From Methanoregula sp. (GTDB taxonomy: Archaea; Halobacteriota; Methanomicrobia; Methanomicrobiales; Methanospirillaceae), in NCBI GenBank assembly GCA_022710665.1, contig JAKLGN010000002.1, positions 1-28,781 on the forward strand: DNA of 28,781 nucleotides. The letters run 5' to 3'. Under the pieces are notes generated by a model. The model saw nothing but the letters and a program-made list of their open reading frames with translations. It was not told the origin of the DNA and searched no databases. The position numbers were made by a program, and so were the translations under genes. Every line of letters begins with the position of its first letter. Position 1 is the stretch's first letter. Below, in pieces: positions 7,780-15,015 of this stretch.

Positions 7780-7987
7780 GGTGATTCCCTGAACGCAGAT
7801 TTTGAAACGACCATGAAAACGCTGGTTTTTCGGATATATCAGACACCTGACGTGGAGCATCCGTTCCAAAGAGCGTGCCCTCTGCCATTTCCTGCTGACA
7901 TCTCTTTCCCGGGCTTTGCTGACATTTTTGTCCCTGTTCCCTTTTTATCCCCGCAATGTCTTCGTTACTCTGGAGAACGGTGAGAGA

Positions 7988-9145
7988 ATGCTCTACAGGA
8001 AGTTCCCGCGGTGCCCGCACGATCTCTCGATCCTCGGCTTCGGGTGCATGCGGCTGCCGCCCGCAGAGGGCGAGCAGGCCGGTGGAAAGGTTGACGAGCC
8101 TAAAGCAACTGCCATGATCCGCGCCGCTATCGATGCCGGTGTCAATTATGTCGATACGGCCTACCCGTACCACAACGGGGAAGGCGAGCTGGTCGTCGGG
8201 AGGGCGCTTGGCGACGGTTACCGCGAAAAAGTCTTCCTCGCGACCAAGCTCCCGAGCTGGCTGATTACAAAGCGGGAAGACATGGACCGGTACCTGGACG
8301 AGCAGCTCGCCCGGCTCGCAACGGACCACATCGATTTCTATCTCCTCCACGGGCTTGGCGCCGAGACATGGGAGAACCTTTCGAAGCTGGGCGTCCTTGA
8401 ATTCCTTGACAGCGCCCGGGCCGACGGCCGGATCCGGTATCCTGCATTCTCCTTCCACGACCAGTTTTCCGTCTTTTCGGAGATCGTGGATGCCTACGAC
8501 TGGACCTTTGCCCAGATCCAGTACAACTACATGGACGAAGAGTACCAGGCCGGCACGGAGGGCCTCCGGTACGCGGCGGAGAAGGGCCTTGGCATCGTTG
8601 TCATGGAACCGCTCCGGGGCGGGCTCCTTTCGGGGGACGTCCCCGCGATCCACCAGCACCTTCTCGACGCCCCGGTCCGGCGCACGCCGTCGGGATGGGG
8701 GCTCCGCTGGGTCTGGAACCACCCGGAAGTCACGGTCGTGCTCTCCGGCATGTCCGCGATGGAACAGGTGAAAGAGAACCTTGCCGTTGCAGAGCAGGGC
8801 CTGCCGAACTCTCTCTCACTGGAAGAACTCGCCGTTGTGGAAAAGATGCGGGACAGCTTTGCCTCCCGCGTGAAGATCCCCTGCACCGGCTGCCGGTACT
8901 GCATGCCGTGCGAGAATGGCGTCGATATCCCTTCGTGTTTCATGTACTACAACCAGGCGTACACCTATGATGCGAAGGAGAGAGCGGCCGGGGTGTACTC
9001 CTGGGCCCTCAGCGGCGCGTTCTCCGGGGGGATACCGGGGTATGCCTCCTGCTGTGCCGAGTGCGGGGAGTGCGAGGAGAAATGCCCGCAGCATTTTCCG
9101 ATCCGGGAATACCTGCGGGACGTCCATGAATTTTTCGGGAAATGA
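7988..9145 (+). CDS. Aldo/keto reductase with C-terminal 4Fe-4S domain
   Basis: The 385-residue product combines an aldo/keto reductase TIM barrel (about 1-275) with a C-terminal ferredoxin-like domain. The catalytic tetrad can be placed: Asp56 and Tyr61 in VDTAYPYHNGE, Lys87 in LATKLP, His121 in YLLHGL. Cysteines in CTGCRYCMPC and CCAECGECEEKCP near the C-terminus should hold one or two 4Fe-4S clusters. Such AKRs are common in anaerobic archaea and clostridia; substrates are unknown. I chose ATG 7988 because it has GGTGAG just ahead and matches the usual N-terminus; the frame is open to 7916. A tautomerase gene follows by 17 bases and is likely in the same operon. Confidence 0.93.
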   Translation: MLYRKFPRCPHDLSILGFGCMRLPPAEGEQAGGKVDEPKATAMIRAAIDAGVNYVDTAYPYHNGEGELVVGRALGDGYREKVFLATKLPSWLITKREDMDRYLDEQLARLATDHIDFYLLHGLGAETWENLSKLGVLEFLDSARADGRIRYPAFSFHDQFSVFSEIVDAYDWTFAQIQYNYMDEEYQAGTEGLRYAAEKGLGIVVMEPLRGGLLSGDVPAIHQHLLDAPVRRTPSGWGLRWVWNHPEVTVVLSGMSAMEQVKENLAVAEQGLPNSLSLEELAVVEKMRDSFASRVKIPCTGCRYCMPCENGVDIPSCFMYYNQAYTYDAKERAAGVYSWALSGAFSGGIPGYASCCAECGECEEKCPQHFPIREYLRDVHEFFGK

Positions 9146-9162
9146 ACCTGTGAGGTGAAACC

Positions 9163-9372
9163 ATGCCCGTTATTACCATCGATCTCTGGAAGGTAAGCCC
9201 TGAAACAAAAGCAGAACTGATCCGGAAACTGACGAAGACCGCGTCCGAGATCACGAACCTTCCGCCGCCGGCATTCTTCGTGTATGTCCGGGAGTACCCG
9301 CTCGATGCCATCGGCACGGGCGGGATCCCGCTTGCACAGCAGCAACTGCCGCCGCATGCGCCGAAGGAATGA
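9163..9372 (+). CDS. 4-oxalocrotonate tautomerase-family small enzyme
   Basis: The 69-residue product begins MPVITIDLW, so Met removal would expose Pro1, the catalytic base of the tautomerase superfamily. The beta-alpha-beta layout (PVITIDLW, SPETKAELIRKLTKTASEI, AFFVYVREYP) and length match 4-oxalocrotonate tautomerase subunits, which work as oligomers. The Shine-Dalgarno site GAGGTG lies seven bases ahead. It follows the aldo/keto reductase closely, which suggests joint handling of a carbonyl compound, though the substrate is not known. Confidence 0.87.
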   Translation: MPVITIDLWKVSPETKAELIRKLTKTASEITNLPPPAFFVYVREYPLDAIGTGGIPLAQQQLPPHAPKE

Positions 9373-9470
9373 CAATCCTTTGGCCTTGTACTGGCCGGCA
9401 AGAGGATTCTTTTAGCTCTCCGGGGAATTTCCCGGTATCCCCACCTCGCGGGAGACCATGGCTGCAATTT

Positions 9471-10196
9471 TTATTTTGTCGCGACCAGGACCACGAACCA
9501 TGCAAAGCCCTTCAACGGGCGGATTTCCACTTCCTGAAACCCTGCTCTATGGCATAGTCGTGCCCACTGTTCGGATCCGATGCAGTATTCGCCGTCATTC
9601 AGGATATGCTTCTTCCCGTTGTCGTACATCCGTTCGAATGCCGGTACACCGCCTTCTTTCATGACAAGCGGTAACTCCTTCGACAGGTACTCCAAGACCC
9701 TCAGGAGCCGCTTCGGGTCATCCAGCCTTCCCGTCGTATCCAGATCGATTTCGCCGAGAACGAACCTCCCGCCGTCCGCGAGACTCTTATAGATCCTGTC
9801 GACGACCGGCTGTTTCTCCTTCACGTGATGCAGCGAGACGGTCGCCGCCACGATATCGAACCGGCCTGCCCCAAAGTCCATCTCCTCCGCGGATCGTTGT
9901 TCGCACCGGACCCTTCCGGTAAGCCCGCACTTTTCGATCTTTTCCTTAAATATCGTAAGCATCTCCACAGAGCTGTCGATCGCCGTAACCGTGCAACCGA
10001 CCTTATCGAGGAATTTGAGCGAGAGCAACCCGGTCCCGCAGCCGATATCGAGCACCCGGTCGCCGCTCTTCACTCCCGATACCCTGACAACACGGTCGAG
10101 CAGCGCGTGGTGCCTCTTCACCTTCCCCAGCGTTGTGTCATAGTCGTTCGCCCAGTCCTGGAACCATTCGCGGTTGCCGGTATTGACCTTCGTCAT
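9471..10196 (-). CDS. Class I SAM-dependent methyltransferase
   Basis: The 241-residue product is a Rossmann-fold methyltransferase. Motif I is VLDIGCGTGLLS (about 48-59), an acidic motif II occurs in TVTAIDSSVEML, and DIVAATVSLHHV fits motif IV. The C-terminal part (GFQEVEIRPLKGFAWFVVLVATK) is typical of the UbiE/Methyltransf_11 group. The acceptor is unknown. A GGAG ribosome site lies just ahead of the ATG, and an AT-rich TTAAAAT element near 10254-10260 may be the TATA box. It is convergent with the tautomerase gene and stands alone. Confidence 0.9.
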   Translation of the reverse strand: MTKVNTGNREWFQDWANDYDTTLGKVKRHHALLDRVVRVSGVKSGDRVLDIGCGTGLLSLKFLDKVGCTVTAIDSSVEMLTIFKEKIEKCGLTGRVRCEQRSAEEMDFGAGRFDIVAATVSLHHVKEKQPVVDRIYKSLADGGRFVLGEIDLDTTGRLDDPKRLLRVLEYLSKELPLVMKEGGVPAFERMYDNGKKHILNDGEYCIGSEQWARLCHRAGFQEVEIRPLKGFAWFVVLVATK

Positions 10197-10528
10197 CGTT
10201 CGTCTCCTGCTGTACTGGTTTGAAGTGGTGCGGGAAAAAGATGGGTGGCCCGAATTTTAAGGATCGGAACGGGGTTTGGTGAAATCAAAGCATCATGAAA
10301 GACTGTACGGGGAGGAATGGGAACGTGCTGGCGGAGCTGATCCATGACCATGACGGGCATCGGGATTATGGGAGAGAATTTTGTGCAAGAGTGCCTGTCA
10401 GGACCGCGTGCAGGAGCCTTTCGCCACAGGGTATTATGTGACCGGCATGCACACCCGTATGCAGGTACTGCTCCGGCGCCGGATATTCATCTGATGGATA
10501 TCCCCCTGGTGCCGAAAGCAGAAAACCG
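10197..10528. other. Intergenic stretch between methyltransferase and GNAT genes
   Basis: This holds the minus-strand promoter of the methyltransferase at its left end. A 48-codon plus-strand frame (10294-10440) has no ribosome site or recognisable motif. I see no other feature. Confidence 0.45.
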
Positions 10529-10993
10529 GTGATACACTTCATGACCGGCAATTGTTCTTTCCAAATAATCACCGGTGATAAACGGCCTTTCCTCCCCCTT
10601 ATCCTCTGTGCAGATCCTGACGTATCTGTCGTTGAAACGTATCTTGACCGGGGAATTCTTGTCGTGGCATATTGTGGCGAAATGCCGGCATGCGTGGCGG
10701 TCGTGACTCCCGCTTCTGCGGGTGAGTGCGAACTGAAAGCCCTCGCAACCGCCGAAGGGTTCCGGCACCGGGGTATCGCGTCGGCCATGATACACTTCCT
10801 GTCCGGACACTTCCATGGCCGGTACTCGTCCATCATCGTCGGAACAGCAGAACCTGCGGTCTCGTTCTACCAGCAGTTCGGTTTTGTCTGGTTCAGGACT
10901 GATCCGGGTTTCTTCACCCGGACGTATCCGGAACCGGTCTATGACGGGGATTTCCTGTGCAGGGACATGATATACTTACGAAAGGATCTCTGA
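10529..10993 (+). CDS. GNAT-family N-acetyltransferase
   Basis: The 154-residue product (from GTG 10529; 150 residues from ATG 10541) has the GNAT acetyl-CoA site: strand 4 in [13 protein letters not shown], then the loop [13 protein letters not shown] (Arg/Gln-x-x-Gly-x-Gly/Ala motif), and the late motif [10 protein letters not shown]. It should transfer an acetyl group to an unknown amine, either a small molecule or a protein. Neither start has a strong Shine-Dalgarno site. It is followed on the same strand by the DUF1801 gene after 89 bases; a functional link is not evident. Confidence 0.88.
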   Translation: MIHFMTGNCSFQIITGDKRPFLPLILCADPDVSVVETYLDRGILVVAYCGEMPACVAVVTPASAGECELKALATAEGFRHRGIASAMIHFLSGHFHGRYSSIIVGTAEPAVSFYQQFGFVWFRTDPGFFTRTYPEPVYDGDFLCRDMIYLRKDL

Positions 10994-11082
10994 ACGAACC
11001 GGAGCTCCCCCTGTCAGGACCGGTACCTTTATCGAATCCCGCAGGTATCTGGCACAGGATAACCAGTTACCGGAAGATACCC

Positions 11083-11478
11083 ATGAAAAAATCACAGGAT
11101 ACCGCAGCAACCCCCCGCGGAAAGCCCCCTTCACATGCTCCCGGTGAAGAGGGAGAGAGCGCCGTACTCGCCGCGATCGCCGCGATGCCGGAACCGTACC
11201 GCACCATGGGCGGGCGCCTCCATGCCATCATCCGAACCAGCGCACCGGTGCTCGCGCCGAGAACATGGTACGGCATGCCCGCGTACGCCCATAACGGCAA
11301 GGTCATCTGCTTCTTCCGCGGCGGGGACAAGTTCAAGGAACGGTACATGACCCTCGGGTTTAATGAAGACGCAAACCTCGATGACGGGGCCATGTGGCCG
11401 GTTGCCTTTGCGCTGACCGACCTCGCCGCAACCGAAGAGGCACGGATCGCAGCGCTCGTCAGAAAAGCGGTGGGCTGA
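11083..11478 (+). CDS. DUF1801 (YdhG-like) protein
   Basis: The 131-residue product has a basic, Pro-rich N-terminal tail of about 25 residues and a DUF1801 domain, seen in [37 protein letters not shown] and the C-terminal ALVRKAVG. Proteins of this fold are annotated as iron chaperone or frataxin-like in bacteria, but function is poorly supported. The frame is open further upstream through the GNAT stop region; the ATG at 11083 gives the usual length. It is convergent with the TetR gene across 200 bases in which I see no gene. Confidence 0.82.
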   Translation: MKKSQDTAATPRGKPPSHAPGEEGESAVLAAIAAMPEPYRTMGGRLHAIIRTSAPVLAPRTWYGMPAYAHNGKVICFFRGGDKFKERYMTLGFNEDANLDDGAMWPVAFALTDLAATEEARIAALVRKAVG

Positions 11479-11680
11479 GCGGGTACAGGCGGATCCCGCC
11501 ATCACGCCGGTGATAGTGCGGGAGAGCAGTTCTCCGGCCCTGCCCCCGGGGAATTCGTTCCCGATGAAGCCATCGAAGACCCCGTTTCCGGCTTCCTCGT
11601 TCCTCGCAAGGAAGAGGGAGAACGGGACGGCGGGGCTCCATCTTCAGTACCGGTGGAGAGCAACCCGGAGTGGCGTGGGA

Positions 11681-12391
11681 TCATGCGCCCTTTTGTTTCA
11701 CCGGCACGGTCAGGAAGAATCCGGCTGCTTTAAGATCCGGACGATCCATCGCAGGCGATCTCCTGCCGGAAGAAAGTGCCGGAAGAAGGAACCGGAAAAA
11801 TTCGCTCGCGAACTGTTCGTACGTGAACCCCTCCGCCCCGATCACCAGTTTCCACCGGTTTTCGAGGGAGAGGATCCCCATGAACGAGATCATGAGAAAC
11901 ATCGAGGCGAGGAACGGGTCGAGATCGGCCCGGATCGTTCCGTCATCAATGCCCTCCCGGATCGCATCCTGAAGGATCTTCCGGCAGGCACCGTAGCCCT
12001 TCCCGGTCTCTGCGGTATAGGGGTTCTCATGGGAGAACCGTTCGGATCCGTAAAAATGGATGAGCCGGAGATATTCCGGGTTTTCTTCTGCAAACCGGTA
12101 ATAGGCCTGGCCCATCAGGGCTACCCTGACGATGCCGGGAGCCTTCGTCTCCATGCACGCCCGGAATTTCTCCTCCATGATCCGGATACCCCGGACGACA
12201 ATGGTTGCGAACAGTGCCTCCTTGTTGTCGAAATAGAGGTAGATGGTAGCCTTGTTCAGCTCGACCTCGCGTGCAATATCCTCCATGGAGACATCTTCAT
12301 AGCTTCTCGAAAAAAAGAGACGCTCCGCTGCGTCGAGGATCTCTGTCTTTCGCCGCTCCTTCTCCCGCAACCGCCGTTCCGCTATTCCCAT
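11681..12391 (-). CDS. TetR/AcrR-family transcriptional regulator
   Basis: The 236-residue product has a classic N-terminal TetR domain: KTEILDAAERLFF (helix 1) and the helix-turn-helix MEDIAREVELNKATIYLYFDNKEALF (about 36-61). The rest is a helical ligand-binding domain that I cannot assign. It is the third gene of a minus-strand series after a PNPOx-like flavoprotein and an EFR1 flavodoxin/ferredoxin protein, 93 bases after the latter. I infer that it controls this operon, possibly by binding the GGTTAT half-site array at 13753-13794. Ligand and target remain unproven. Confidence 0.92.
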   Translation of the reverse strand: MGIAERRLREKERRKTEILDAAERLFFSRSYEDVSMEDIAREVELNKATIYLYFDNKEALFATIVVRGIRIMEEKFRACMETKAPGIVRVALMGQAYYRFAEENPEYLRLIHFYGSERFSHENPYTAETGKGYGACRKILQDAIREGIDDGTIRADLDPFLASMFLMISFMGILSLENRWKLVIGAEGFTYEQFASEFFRFLLPALSSGRRSPAMDRPDLKAAGFFLTVPVKQKGA

Positions 12392-12484
12392 TGCAGCCCC
12401 CCGCCTCCTACGGTTTCCTGCCGGGGACCAGTATTCCGTTATGCAGGTATTCCGAACGTGCGCTTTTCCCCTGCGGCCCCGATA

Positions 12485-13309
12485 TCAGAGGAAACATTCC
12501 GGCTCCTTCCTGTCCCGGCAATTGGAATACAGGCGCAGGGATGCATCCATGACGAGCCCCGGTTTTATCGTCTTCGCATGGACAGGGCAGCGCCGGATGC
12601 AGGCGCAGCACGTGATGCAGCGTTCCGTATCGATCACCCGGCTGTCGGCCGGGTCGACGGCCCCGACCGGGCATCCCTCTGCACAGGTCCCGCATTGCGT
12701 GCAGGCGTCGCTGACTGCGATGAAGTCCACATTCCAGAAGGGCGTGCCTTTTTTGTACGGATGGCAGGTTTCCATCCGGTACGGACGAATGCCGGGAAAC
12801 TGCATCTCCGGAACCGTGCCTGGCGAAGGAGCTGCCTGGAGTTTTTCCCCAACATTCTTCCCGAACGCCTCAGCAAATTCCCGGTCCCTGGCATCCGGGC
12901 GGCCCTCTGCTGTTGGCGTTGTGTCCGTGGAGAACGAGTGCTGTCCGATGAATGCGGCGCCGGCAACCGGCCGGCACCCGCGATCCTTCAGGATATCCGC
13001 AAGCTCGATCAGGGCGTCATCATACGCACGGTTGCCGTACACCACTACCCCGACTGCGGGCGTGTCGTTTGCCTGCAGCGTCCGCAGCCATTCGCCTGCC
13101 AGTGCCGGGATTCTTCCAAGGTACACCGGCACGCCGACAATGAGAAGGTCGTTTTCCGATGTCTGCAGCCGTACCTGTCGTGCGTCCGGGCGGGTGATGT
13201 CGATGACCTCCACGCTGCCGTGATCGATCCCGCGTGCGATGTCCTCCACAATCTTCTTCGTTGTCCCCGTTGGCGAGAAATACACCAGTTTCAGTGCCTG
13301 GAACTGCAT
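12485..13309 (-). CDS. EFR1-type flavodoxin/2[4Fe-4S] ferredoxin fusion
   Basis: The 274-residue product joins an N-terminal flavodoxin-like domain to a C-terminal ferredoxin. The FMN phosphate loop is SPTGTT (residues 12-17), with further flavodoxin segments LLIVGVPVYLGRIP and GVVVYGNRAYDDAL. Two CxxCxxCxxxC clusters follow: Cys203/206/209/213 and Cys231/234/237/241. It should carry one- or two-electron transfer in the cytosol. The start at 13309 places the flavodoxin strand at the N-terminus as in relatives; the open frame further upstream overlaps the PNPOx-like gene. It begins 16 bases after that gene ends, so both form an operon, a sensible pair of FMN and Fe-S redox proteins. Partners are not identifiable. 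Confidence 0.92.
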   Translation of the reverse strand: MQFQALKLVYFSPTGTTKKIVEDIARGIDHGSVEVIDITRPDARQVRLQTSENDLLIVGVPVYLGRIPALAGEWLRTLQANDTPAVGVVVYGNRAYDDALIELADILKDRGCRPVAGAAFIGQHSFSTDTTPTAEGRPDARDREFAEAFGKNVGEKLQAAPSPGTVPEMQFPGIRPYRMETCHPYKKGTPFWNVDFIAVSDACTQCGTCAEGCPVGAVDPADSRVIDTERCITCCACIRRCPVHAKTIKPGLVMDASLRLYSNCRDRKEPECFL

Positions 13310-13325
13310 GCTTCCGGTCTCCGGC

Positions 13326-13724
13326 TCAGAGGATCTTCTTCCCGGGCTCTTTATCCGGCTTGACGATGAACACGTCCGTGATTCTGACGAGCGCGGCAGA
13401 CTTGGGCACAAACTTCGGCCAGCTCTCCTTCATCCAGGCGACGTTCGTTCTGAAGACCTCGTCATCCGTATGGATCGTGACGGTCCCCTTGAGCTGGAAG
13501 CCGCCCGCCTCTCCCCACCAGGACAGGGCGATCACCGGGTTCTCTTTCATGTTTTTCAGCGTCTTGTTGAAGTACTGGTCCGAGATCAGCATCGTGCCGT
13601 CATCGACCAGCCGGAATGCCGCAATCGGGACAACATTCGGAACACCATCCCCTGATGCTGTTGCAAGGAATGCAATCTTTGTACCCGTGAGCGAATCCTT
13701 CATTTCCTGTGTCAGTGCAACCAT
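13326..13724 (-). CDS. PNPOx-like FMN-binding protein
   Basis: The 132-residue product has the pyridoxamine 5'-phosphate oxidase-like split beta-barrel fold found in small archaeal FMN-binding proteins (MTH152-type). Segments include KIAFLATASGDGVPNVVPIAAFRLVDDGTMLISDQYFNKTLKNMKENPVIAL, which covers the FMN phosphate and ring contacts. It probably acts as a flavin reductase or redox partner rather than in vitamin B6 synthesis. I choose ATG 13724 because GGGGA lies five to ten bases ahead; a GTG at 13748 would add eight residues. It is the first gene of the operon with EFR1 and TetR, and its promoter overlaps the half-site array at 13753-13794. Confidence 0.88.
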   Translation of the reverse strand: MVALTQEMKDSLTGTKIAFLATASGDGVPNVVPIAAFRLVDDGTMLISDQYFNKTLKNMKENPVIALSWWGEAGGFQLKGTVTIHTDDEVFRTNVAWMKESWPKFVPKSAALVRITDVFIVKPDKEPGKKIL

Positions 13725-13752
13725 GGATTTTCCCCGGATAATGTTCACTCGA

Positions 13753-13794
13753 GGTTATAATATAACTATCGGTTACATGATAACCATTGGTTAT
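13753..13794. promoter_or_regulatory. Five GGTTAT half-sites at exact 9-bp steps (operator array)
   Basis: Half-sites GGTTAT or its complement begin at 13753 (GGTTAT), 13762 (ATAACT), 13771 (GGTTAC), 13780 (ATAACC) and 13789 (GGTTAT), alternating in direction. This gives 18-bp units, GGTTATAATATAACTATC then GGTTACATGATAACCATT, and a perfect palindrome ATAACC-ATT-GGTTAT at 13780-13794. The minus-strand TATA-like GTTATATTATAAC is within the array, 30-40 bases ahead of the PNPOx-like start, so a bound protein would block transcription. The TetR protein of the operon is the obvious candidate. Confidence 0.7.
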
Positions 13795-14030
13795 TTTTCC
13801 CGGGGAGCATGGGTGAACCTTGTGCCCGTTATGATCCGGAGCGCCCGTTCCAGCGCGGTCCCGGCCCGGGGGACCGGGGCGCAGGGATCGGACAACGTGG
13901 GGTCCAGGTCTCCCACCACAAACCGGGGGGAAGTCCCGGCATCTTCCTTTTTCTGAATGCGACGAAAGAGAACTCCCAACGTCCGTCGTTATCTTCCCGA
14001 TCTCCCCTTCAGTGCGATCCCGGCCGGCCC

Positions 14031-14250
14031 GATCTTCCGGTAGACAAAATCCGTCATTTCCCGCCGGTCCATCGGAAGGGAAAAACCGGTGGTGGACAGG
14101 GGGTTCTGACGGGGAATCCGGAACGGGGGACATAACCTCCTGCGACACTCTTTCCGCTGTACCCGATCCGGCCGGTCCGCCCCGTTTTCCCGTTCTGGTT
14201 GAGGGTATATGCCGGGGATCTTGGCGGGAGGTGCCGGGAGGTTGGCCGGA
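14031..14250. repeat. Dispersed repeat, copy A (most complete)
   Basis: The left part (14031-14190) matches 19747-19910 and the right part (14191-14240) matches 20461-20510 without gaps at about 42 of 50 positions by eye. The left part aligns over long ungapped stretches, for example GGTGGTGGACA. On the minus strand both left copies can be read in one frame with shared residues (pattern PFR..RQ.P.STT.F..P.DR). No gene is otherwise evident between 13795 and 14333. Confidence 0.7.
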
Positions 14251-14333
14251 ATCTTCGTCATTTCCCCCCCCCCCGAAAAAGAAACAGGCCGACTTTTCGG
14301 ACGAGAATACCGTGCCTTGGAACCTGAGATGGA

Positions 14334-14657
14334 TCAGTCGTTCACCGTTTTCCGGAAATGGACAACCAGGGCGATTGCATTGAGGGTGAGGGTTACAACA
14401 AGAAGGAGGGTAGCGACCAGTGCAACCGTGGGGGAAATATCCATCAATGCCGACCAGTCCCCGATCCGTACCAGATAATTGAGCGAGAGAACCTGCAGGC
14501 AGAGTGCAATGGCACAGGCACTGACGCTTGTTACGGAAAGGACGACCAGGTTCCGGTATTCAGCCTGAGTGCGATAGCTGAGATTAATGGCAGGAAGTAT
14601 CCATGCGATCAGCCCGAATACAAGACTTCCAACGTTCAGCCAGCCGGCTCCCTGCAT
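14334..14657 (-). CDS. Small membrane protein, three or four helices
   Basis: The 107-residue product is strongly hydrophobic, with helices near residues 8-28 (VGSLVFGLIAWILPAINL), 37-62 (LVVLSVTSVSACAIALCLQVL) and 75-100 (VALVATLLLVVTLTLNAIALVV), and a polar loop YLVRIGDWSALMDISP between the last two. It resembles small uncharacterised membrane proteins found also in Bacillota, from memory; no function is known. Expression signals are good: GGAG eight bases ahead of the ATG and a TATA box at 14682-14689. It stands alone and is divergent from the sensor kinase gene. Confidence 0.82.
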   Translation of the reverse strand: MQGAGWLNVGSLVFGLIAWILPAINLSYRTQAEYRNLVVLSVTSVSACAIALCLQVLSLNYLVRIGDWSALMDISPTVALVATLLLVVTLTLNAIALVVHFRKTVND

Positions 14658-14681
14658 ACCTTTCTCCTTTTTCTTTGCAGA

Positions 14682-14689
14682 TTCTTATA
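14682..14689 (-). promoter_or_regulatory. TATA box for the small membrane protein gene
   Basis: The minus strand reads CCCTATAAGAATC about 28 bases ahead of the ATG at 14657, giving a very short leader that contains the GGAG ribosome site. The plus-strand stretch from here to about 14970 shows no gene that I can support. Confidence 0.5.
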
Positions 14690-14978
14690 GGGCTTGTACT
14701 GGATACGGTTGGTCCACTCCCTGAAGCGCTGAGTGTGTTATCCCCATCCTGGATACGGGAAGAGACGGCGTTGCGGAAAAATACCGGGGATCCGGAACGG
14801 AATACGTAACCCGTGAAGTGAGGATTTTCAGCGTTATTTCGCGTCAGGGATCCTTGATGCTGGAAAAAACCCGGTCGAAGAATGCGATTGTTGCGGCAGG
14901 GTGGGTCCCCACAAACGCAGTGAAAGGATTCCCTGACCACCGCTTTTTCCTGGCACCCCTCCAGGATAATAATAAGAA

Positions 14979-14987
14979 TTAATATAA
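14979..14987 (+). promoter_or_regulatory. TATA box for the sensor kinase gene
   Basis: AGAATTAATATAACACTCC sits about 33 bases ahead of the GTG at 15016, in an AT-rich pocket of otherwise GC-rich DNA. The predicted transcript would begin only a few bases before the start codon. Confidence 0.5.
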
Positions 14988-15015
14988 CACTCCAACAATA
15001 GCGAAGTGTATTACG

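Noticed and set aside
7813..7983. 56-codon plus-strand frame ahead of the aldo/keto reductase
   Set aside because: Pro/Phe-rich translation without a recognisable domain; the region is better explained as promoter and leader.
10294..10440. 48-codon plus-strand frame ahead of the GNAT gene
   Set aside because: No ribosome site, no motif and unusual residue composition.
11510..13363. 617-codon plus-strand open frame
   Set aside because: It is antisense to the TetR and EFR1 genes, has no motifs, and its translation reads as GC-rich noise. The minus-strand genes are clear.
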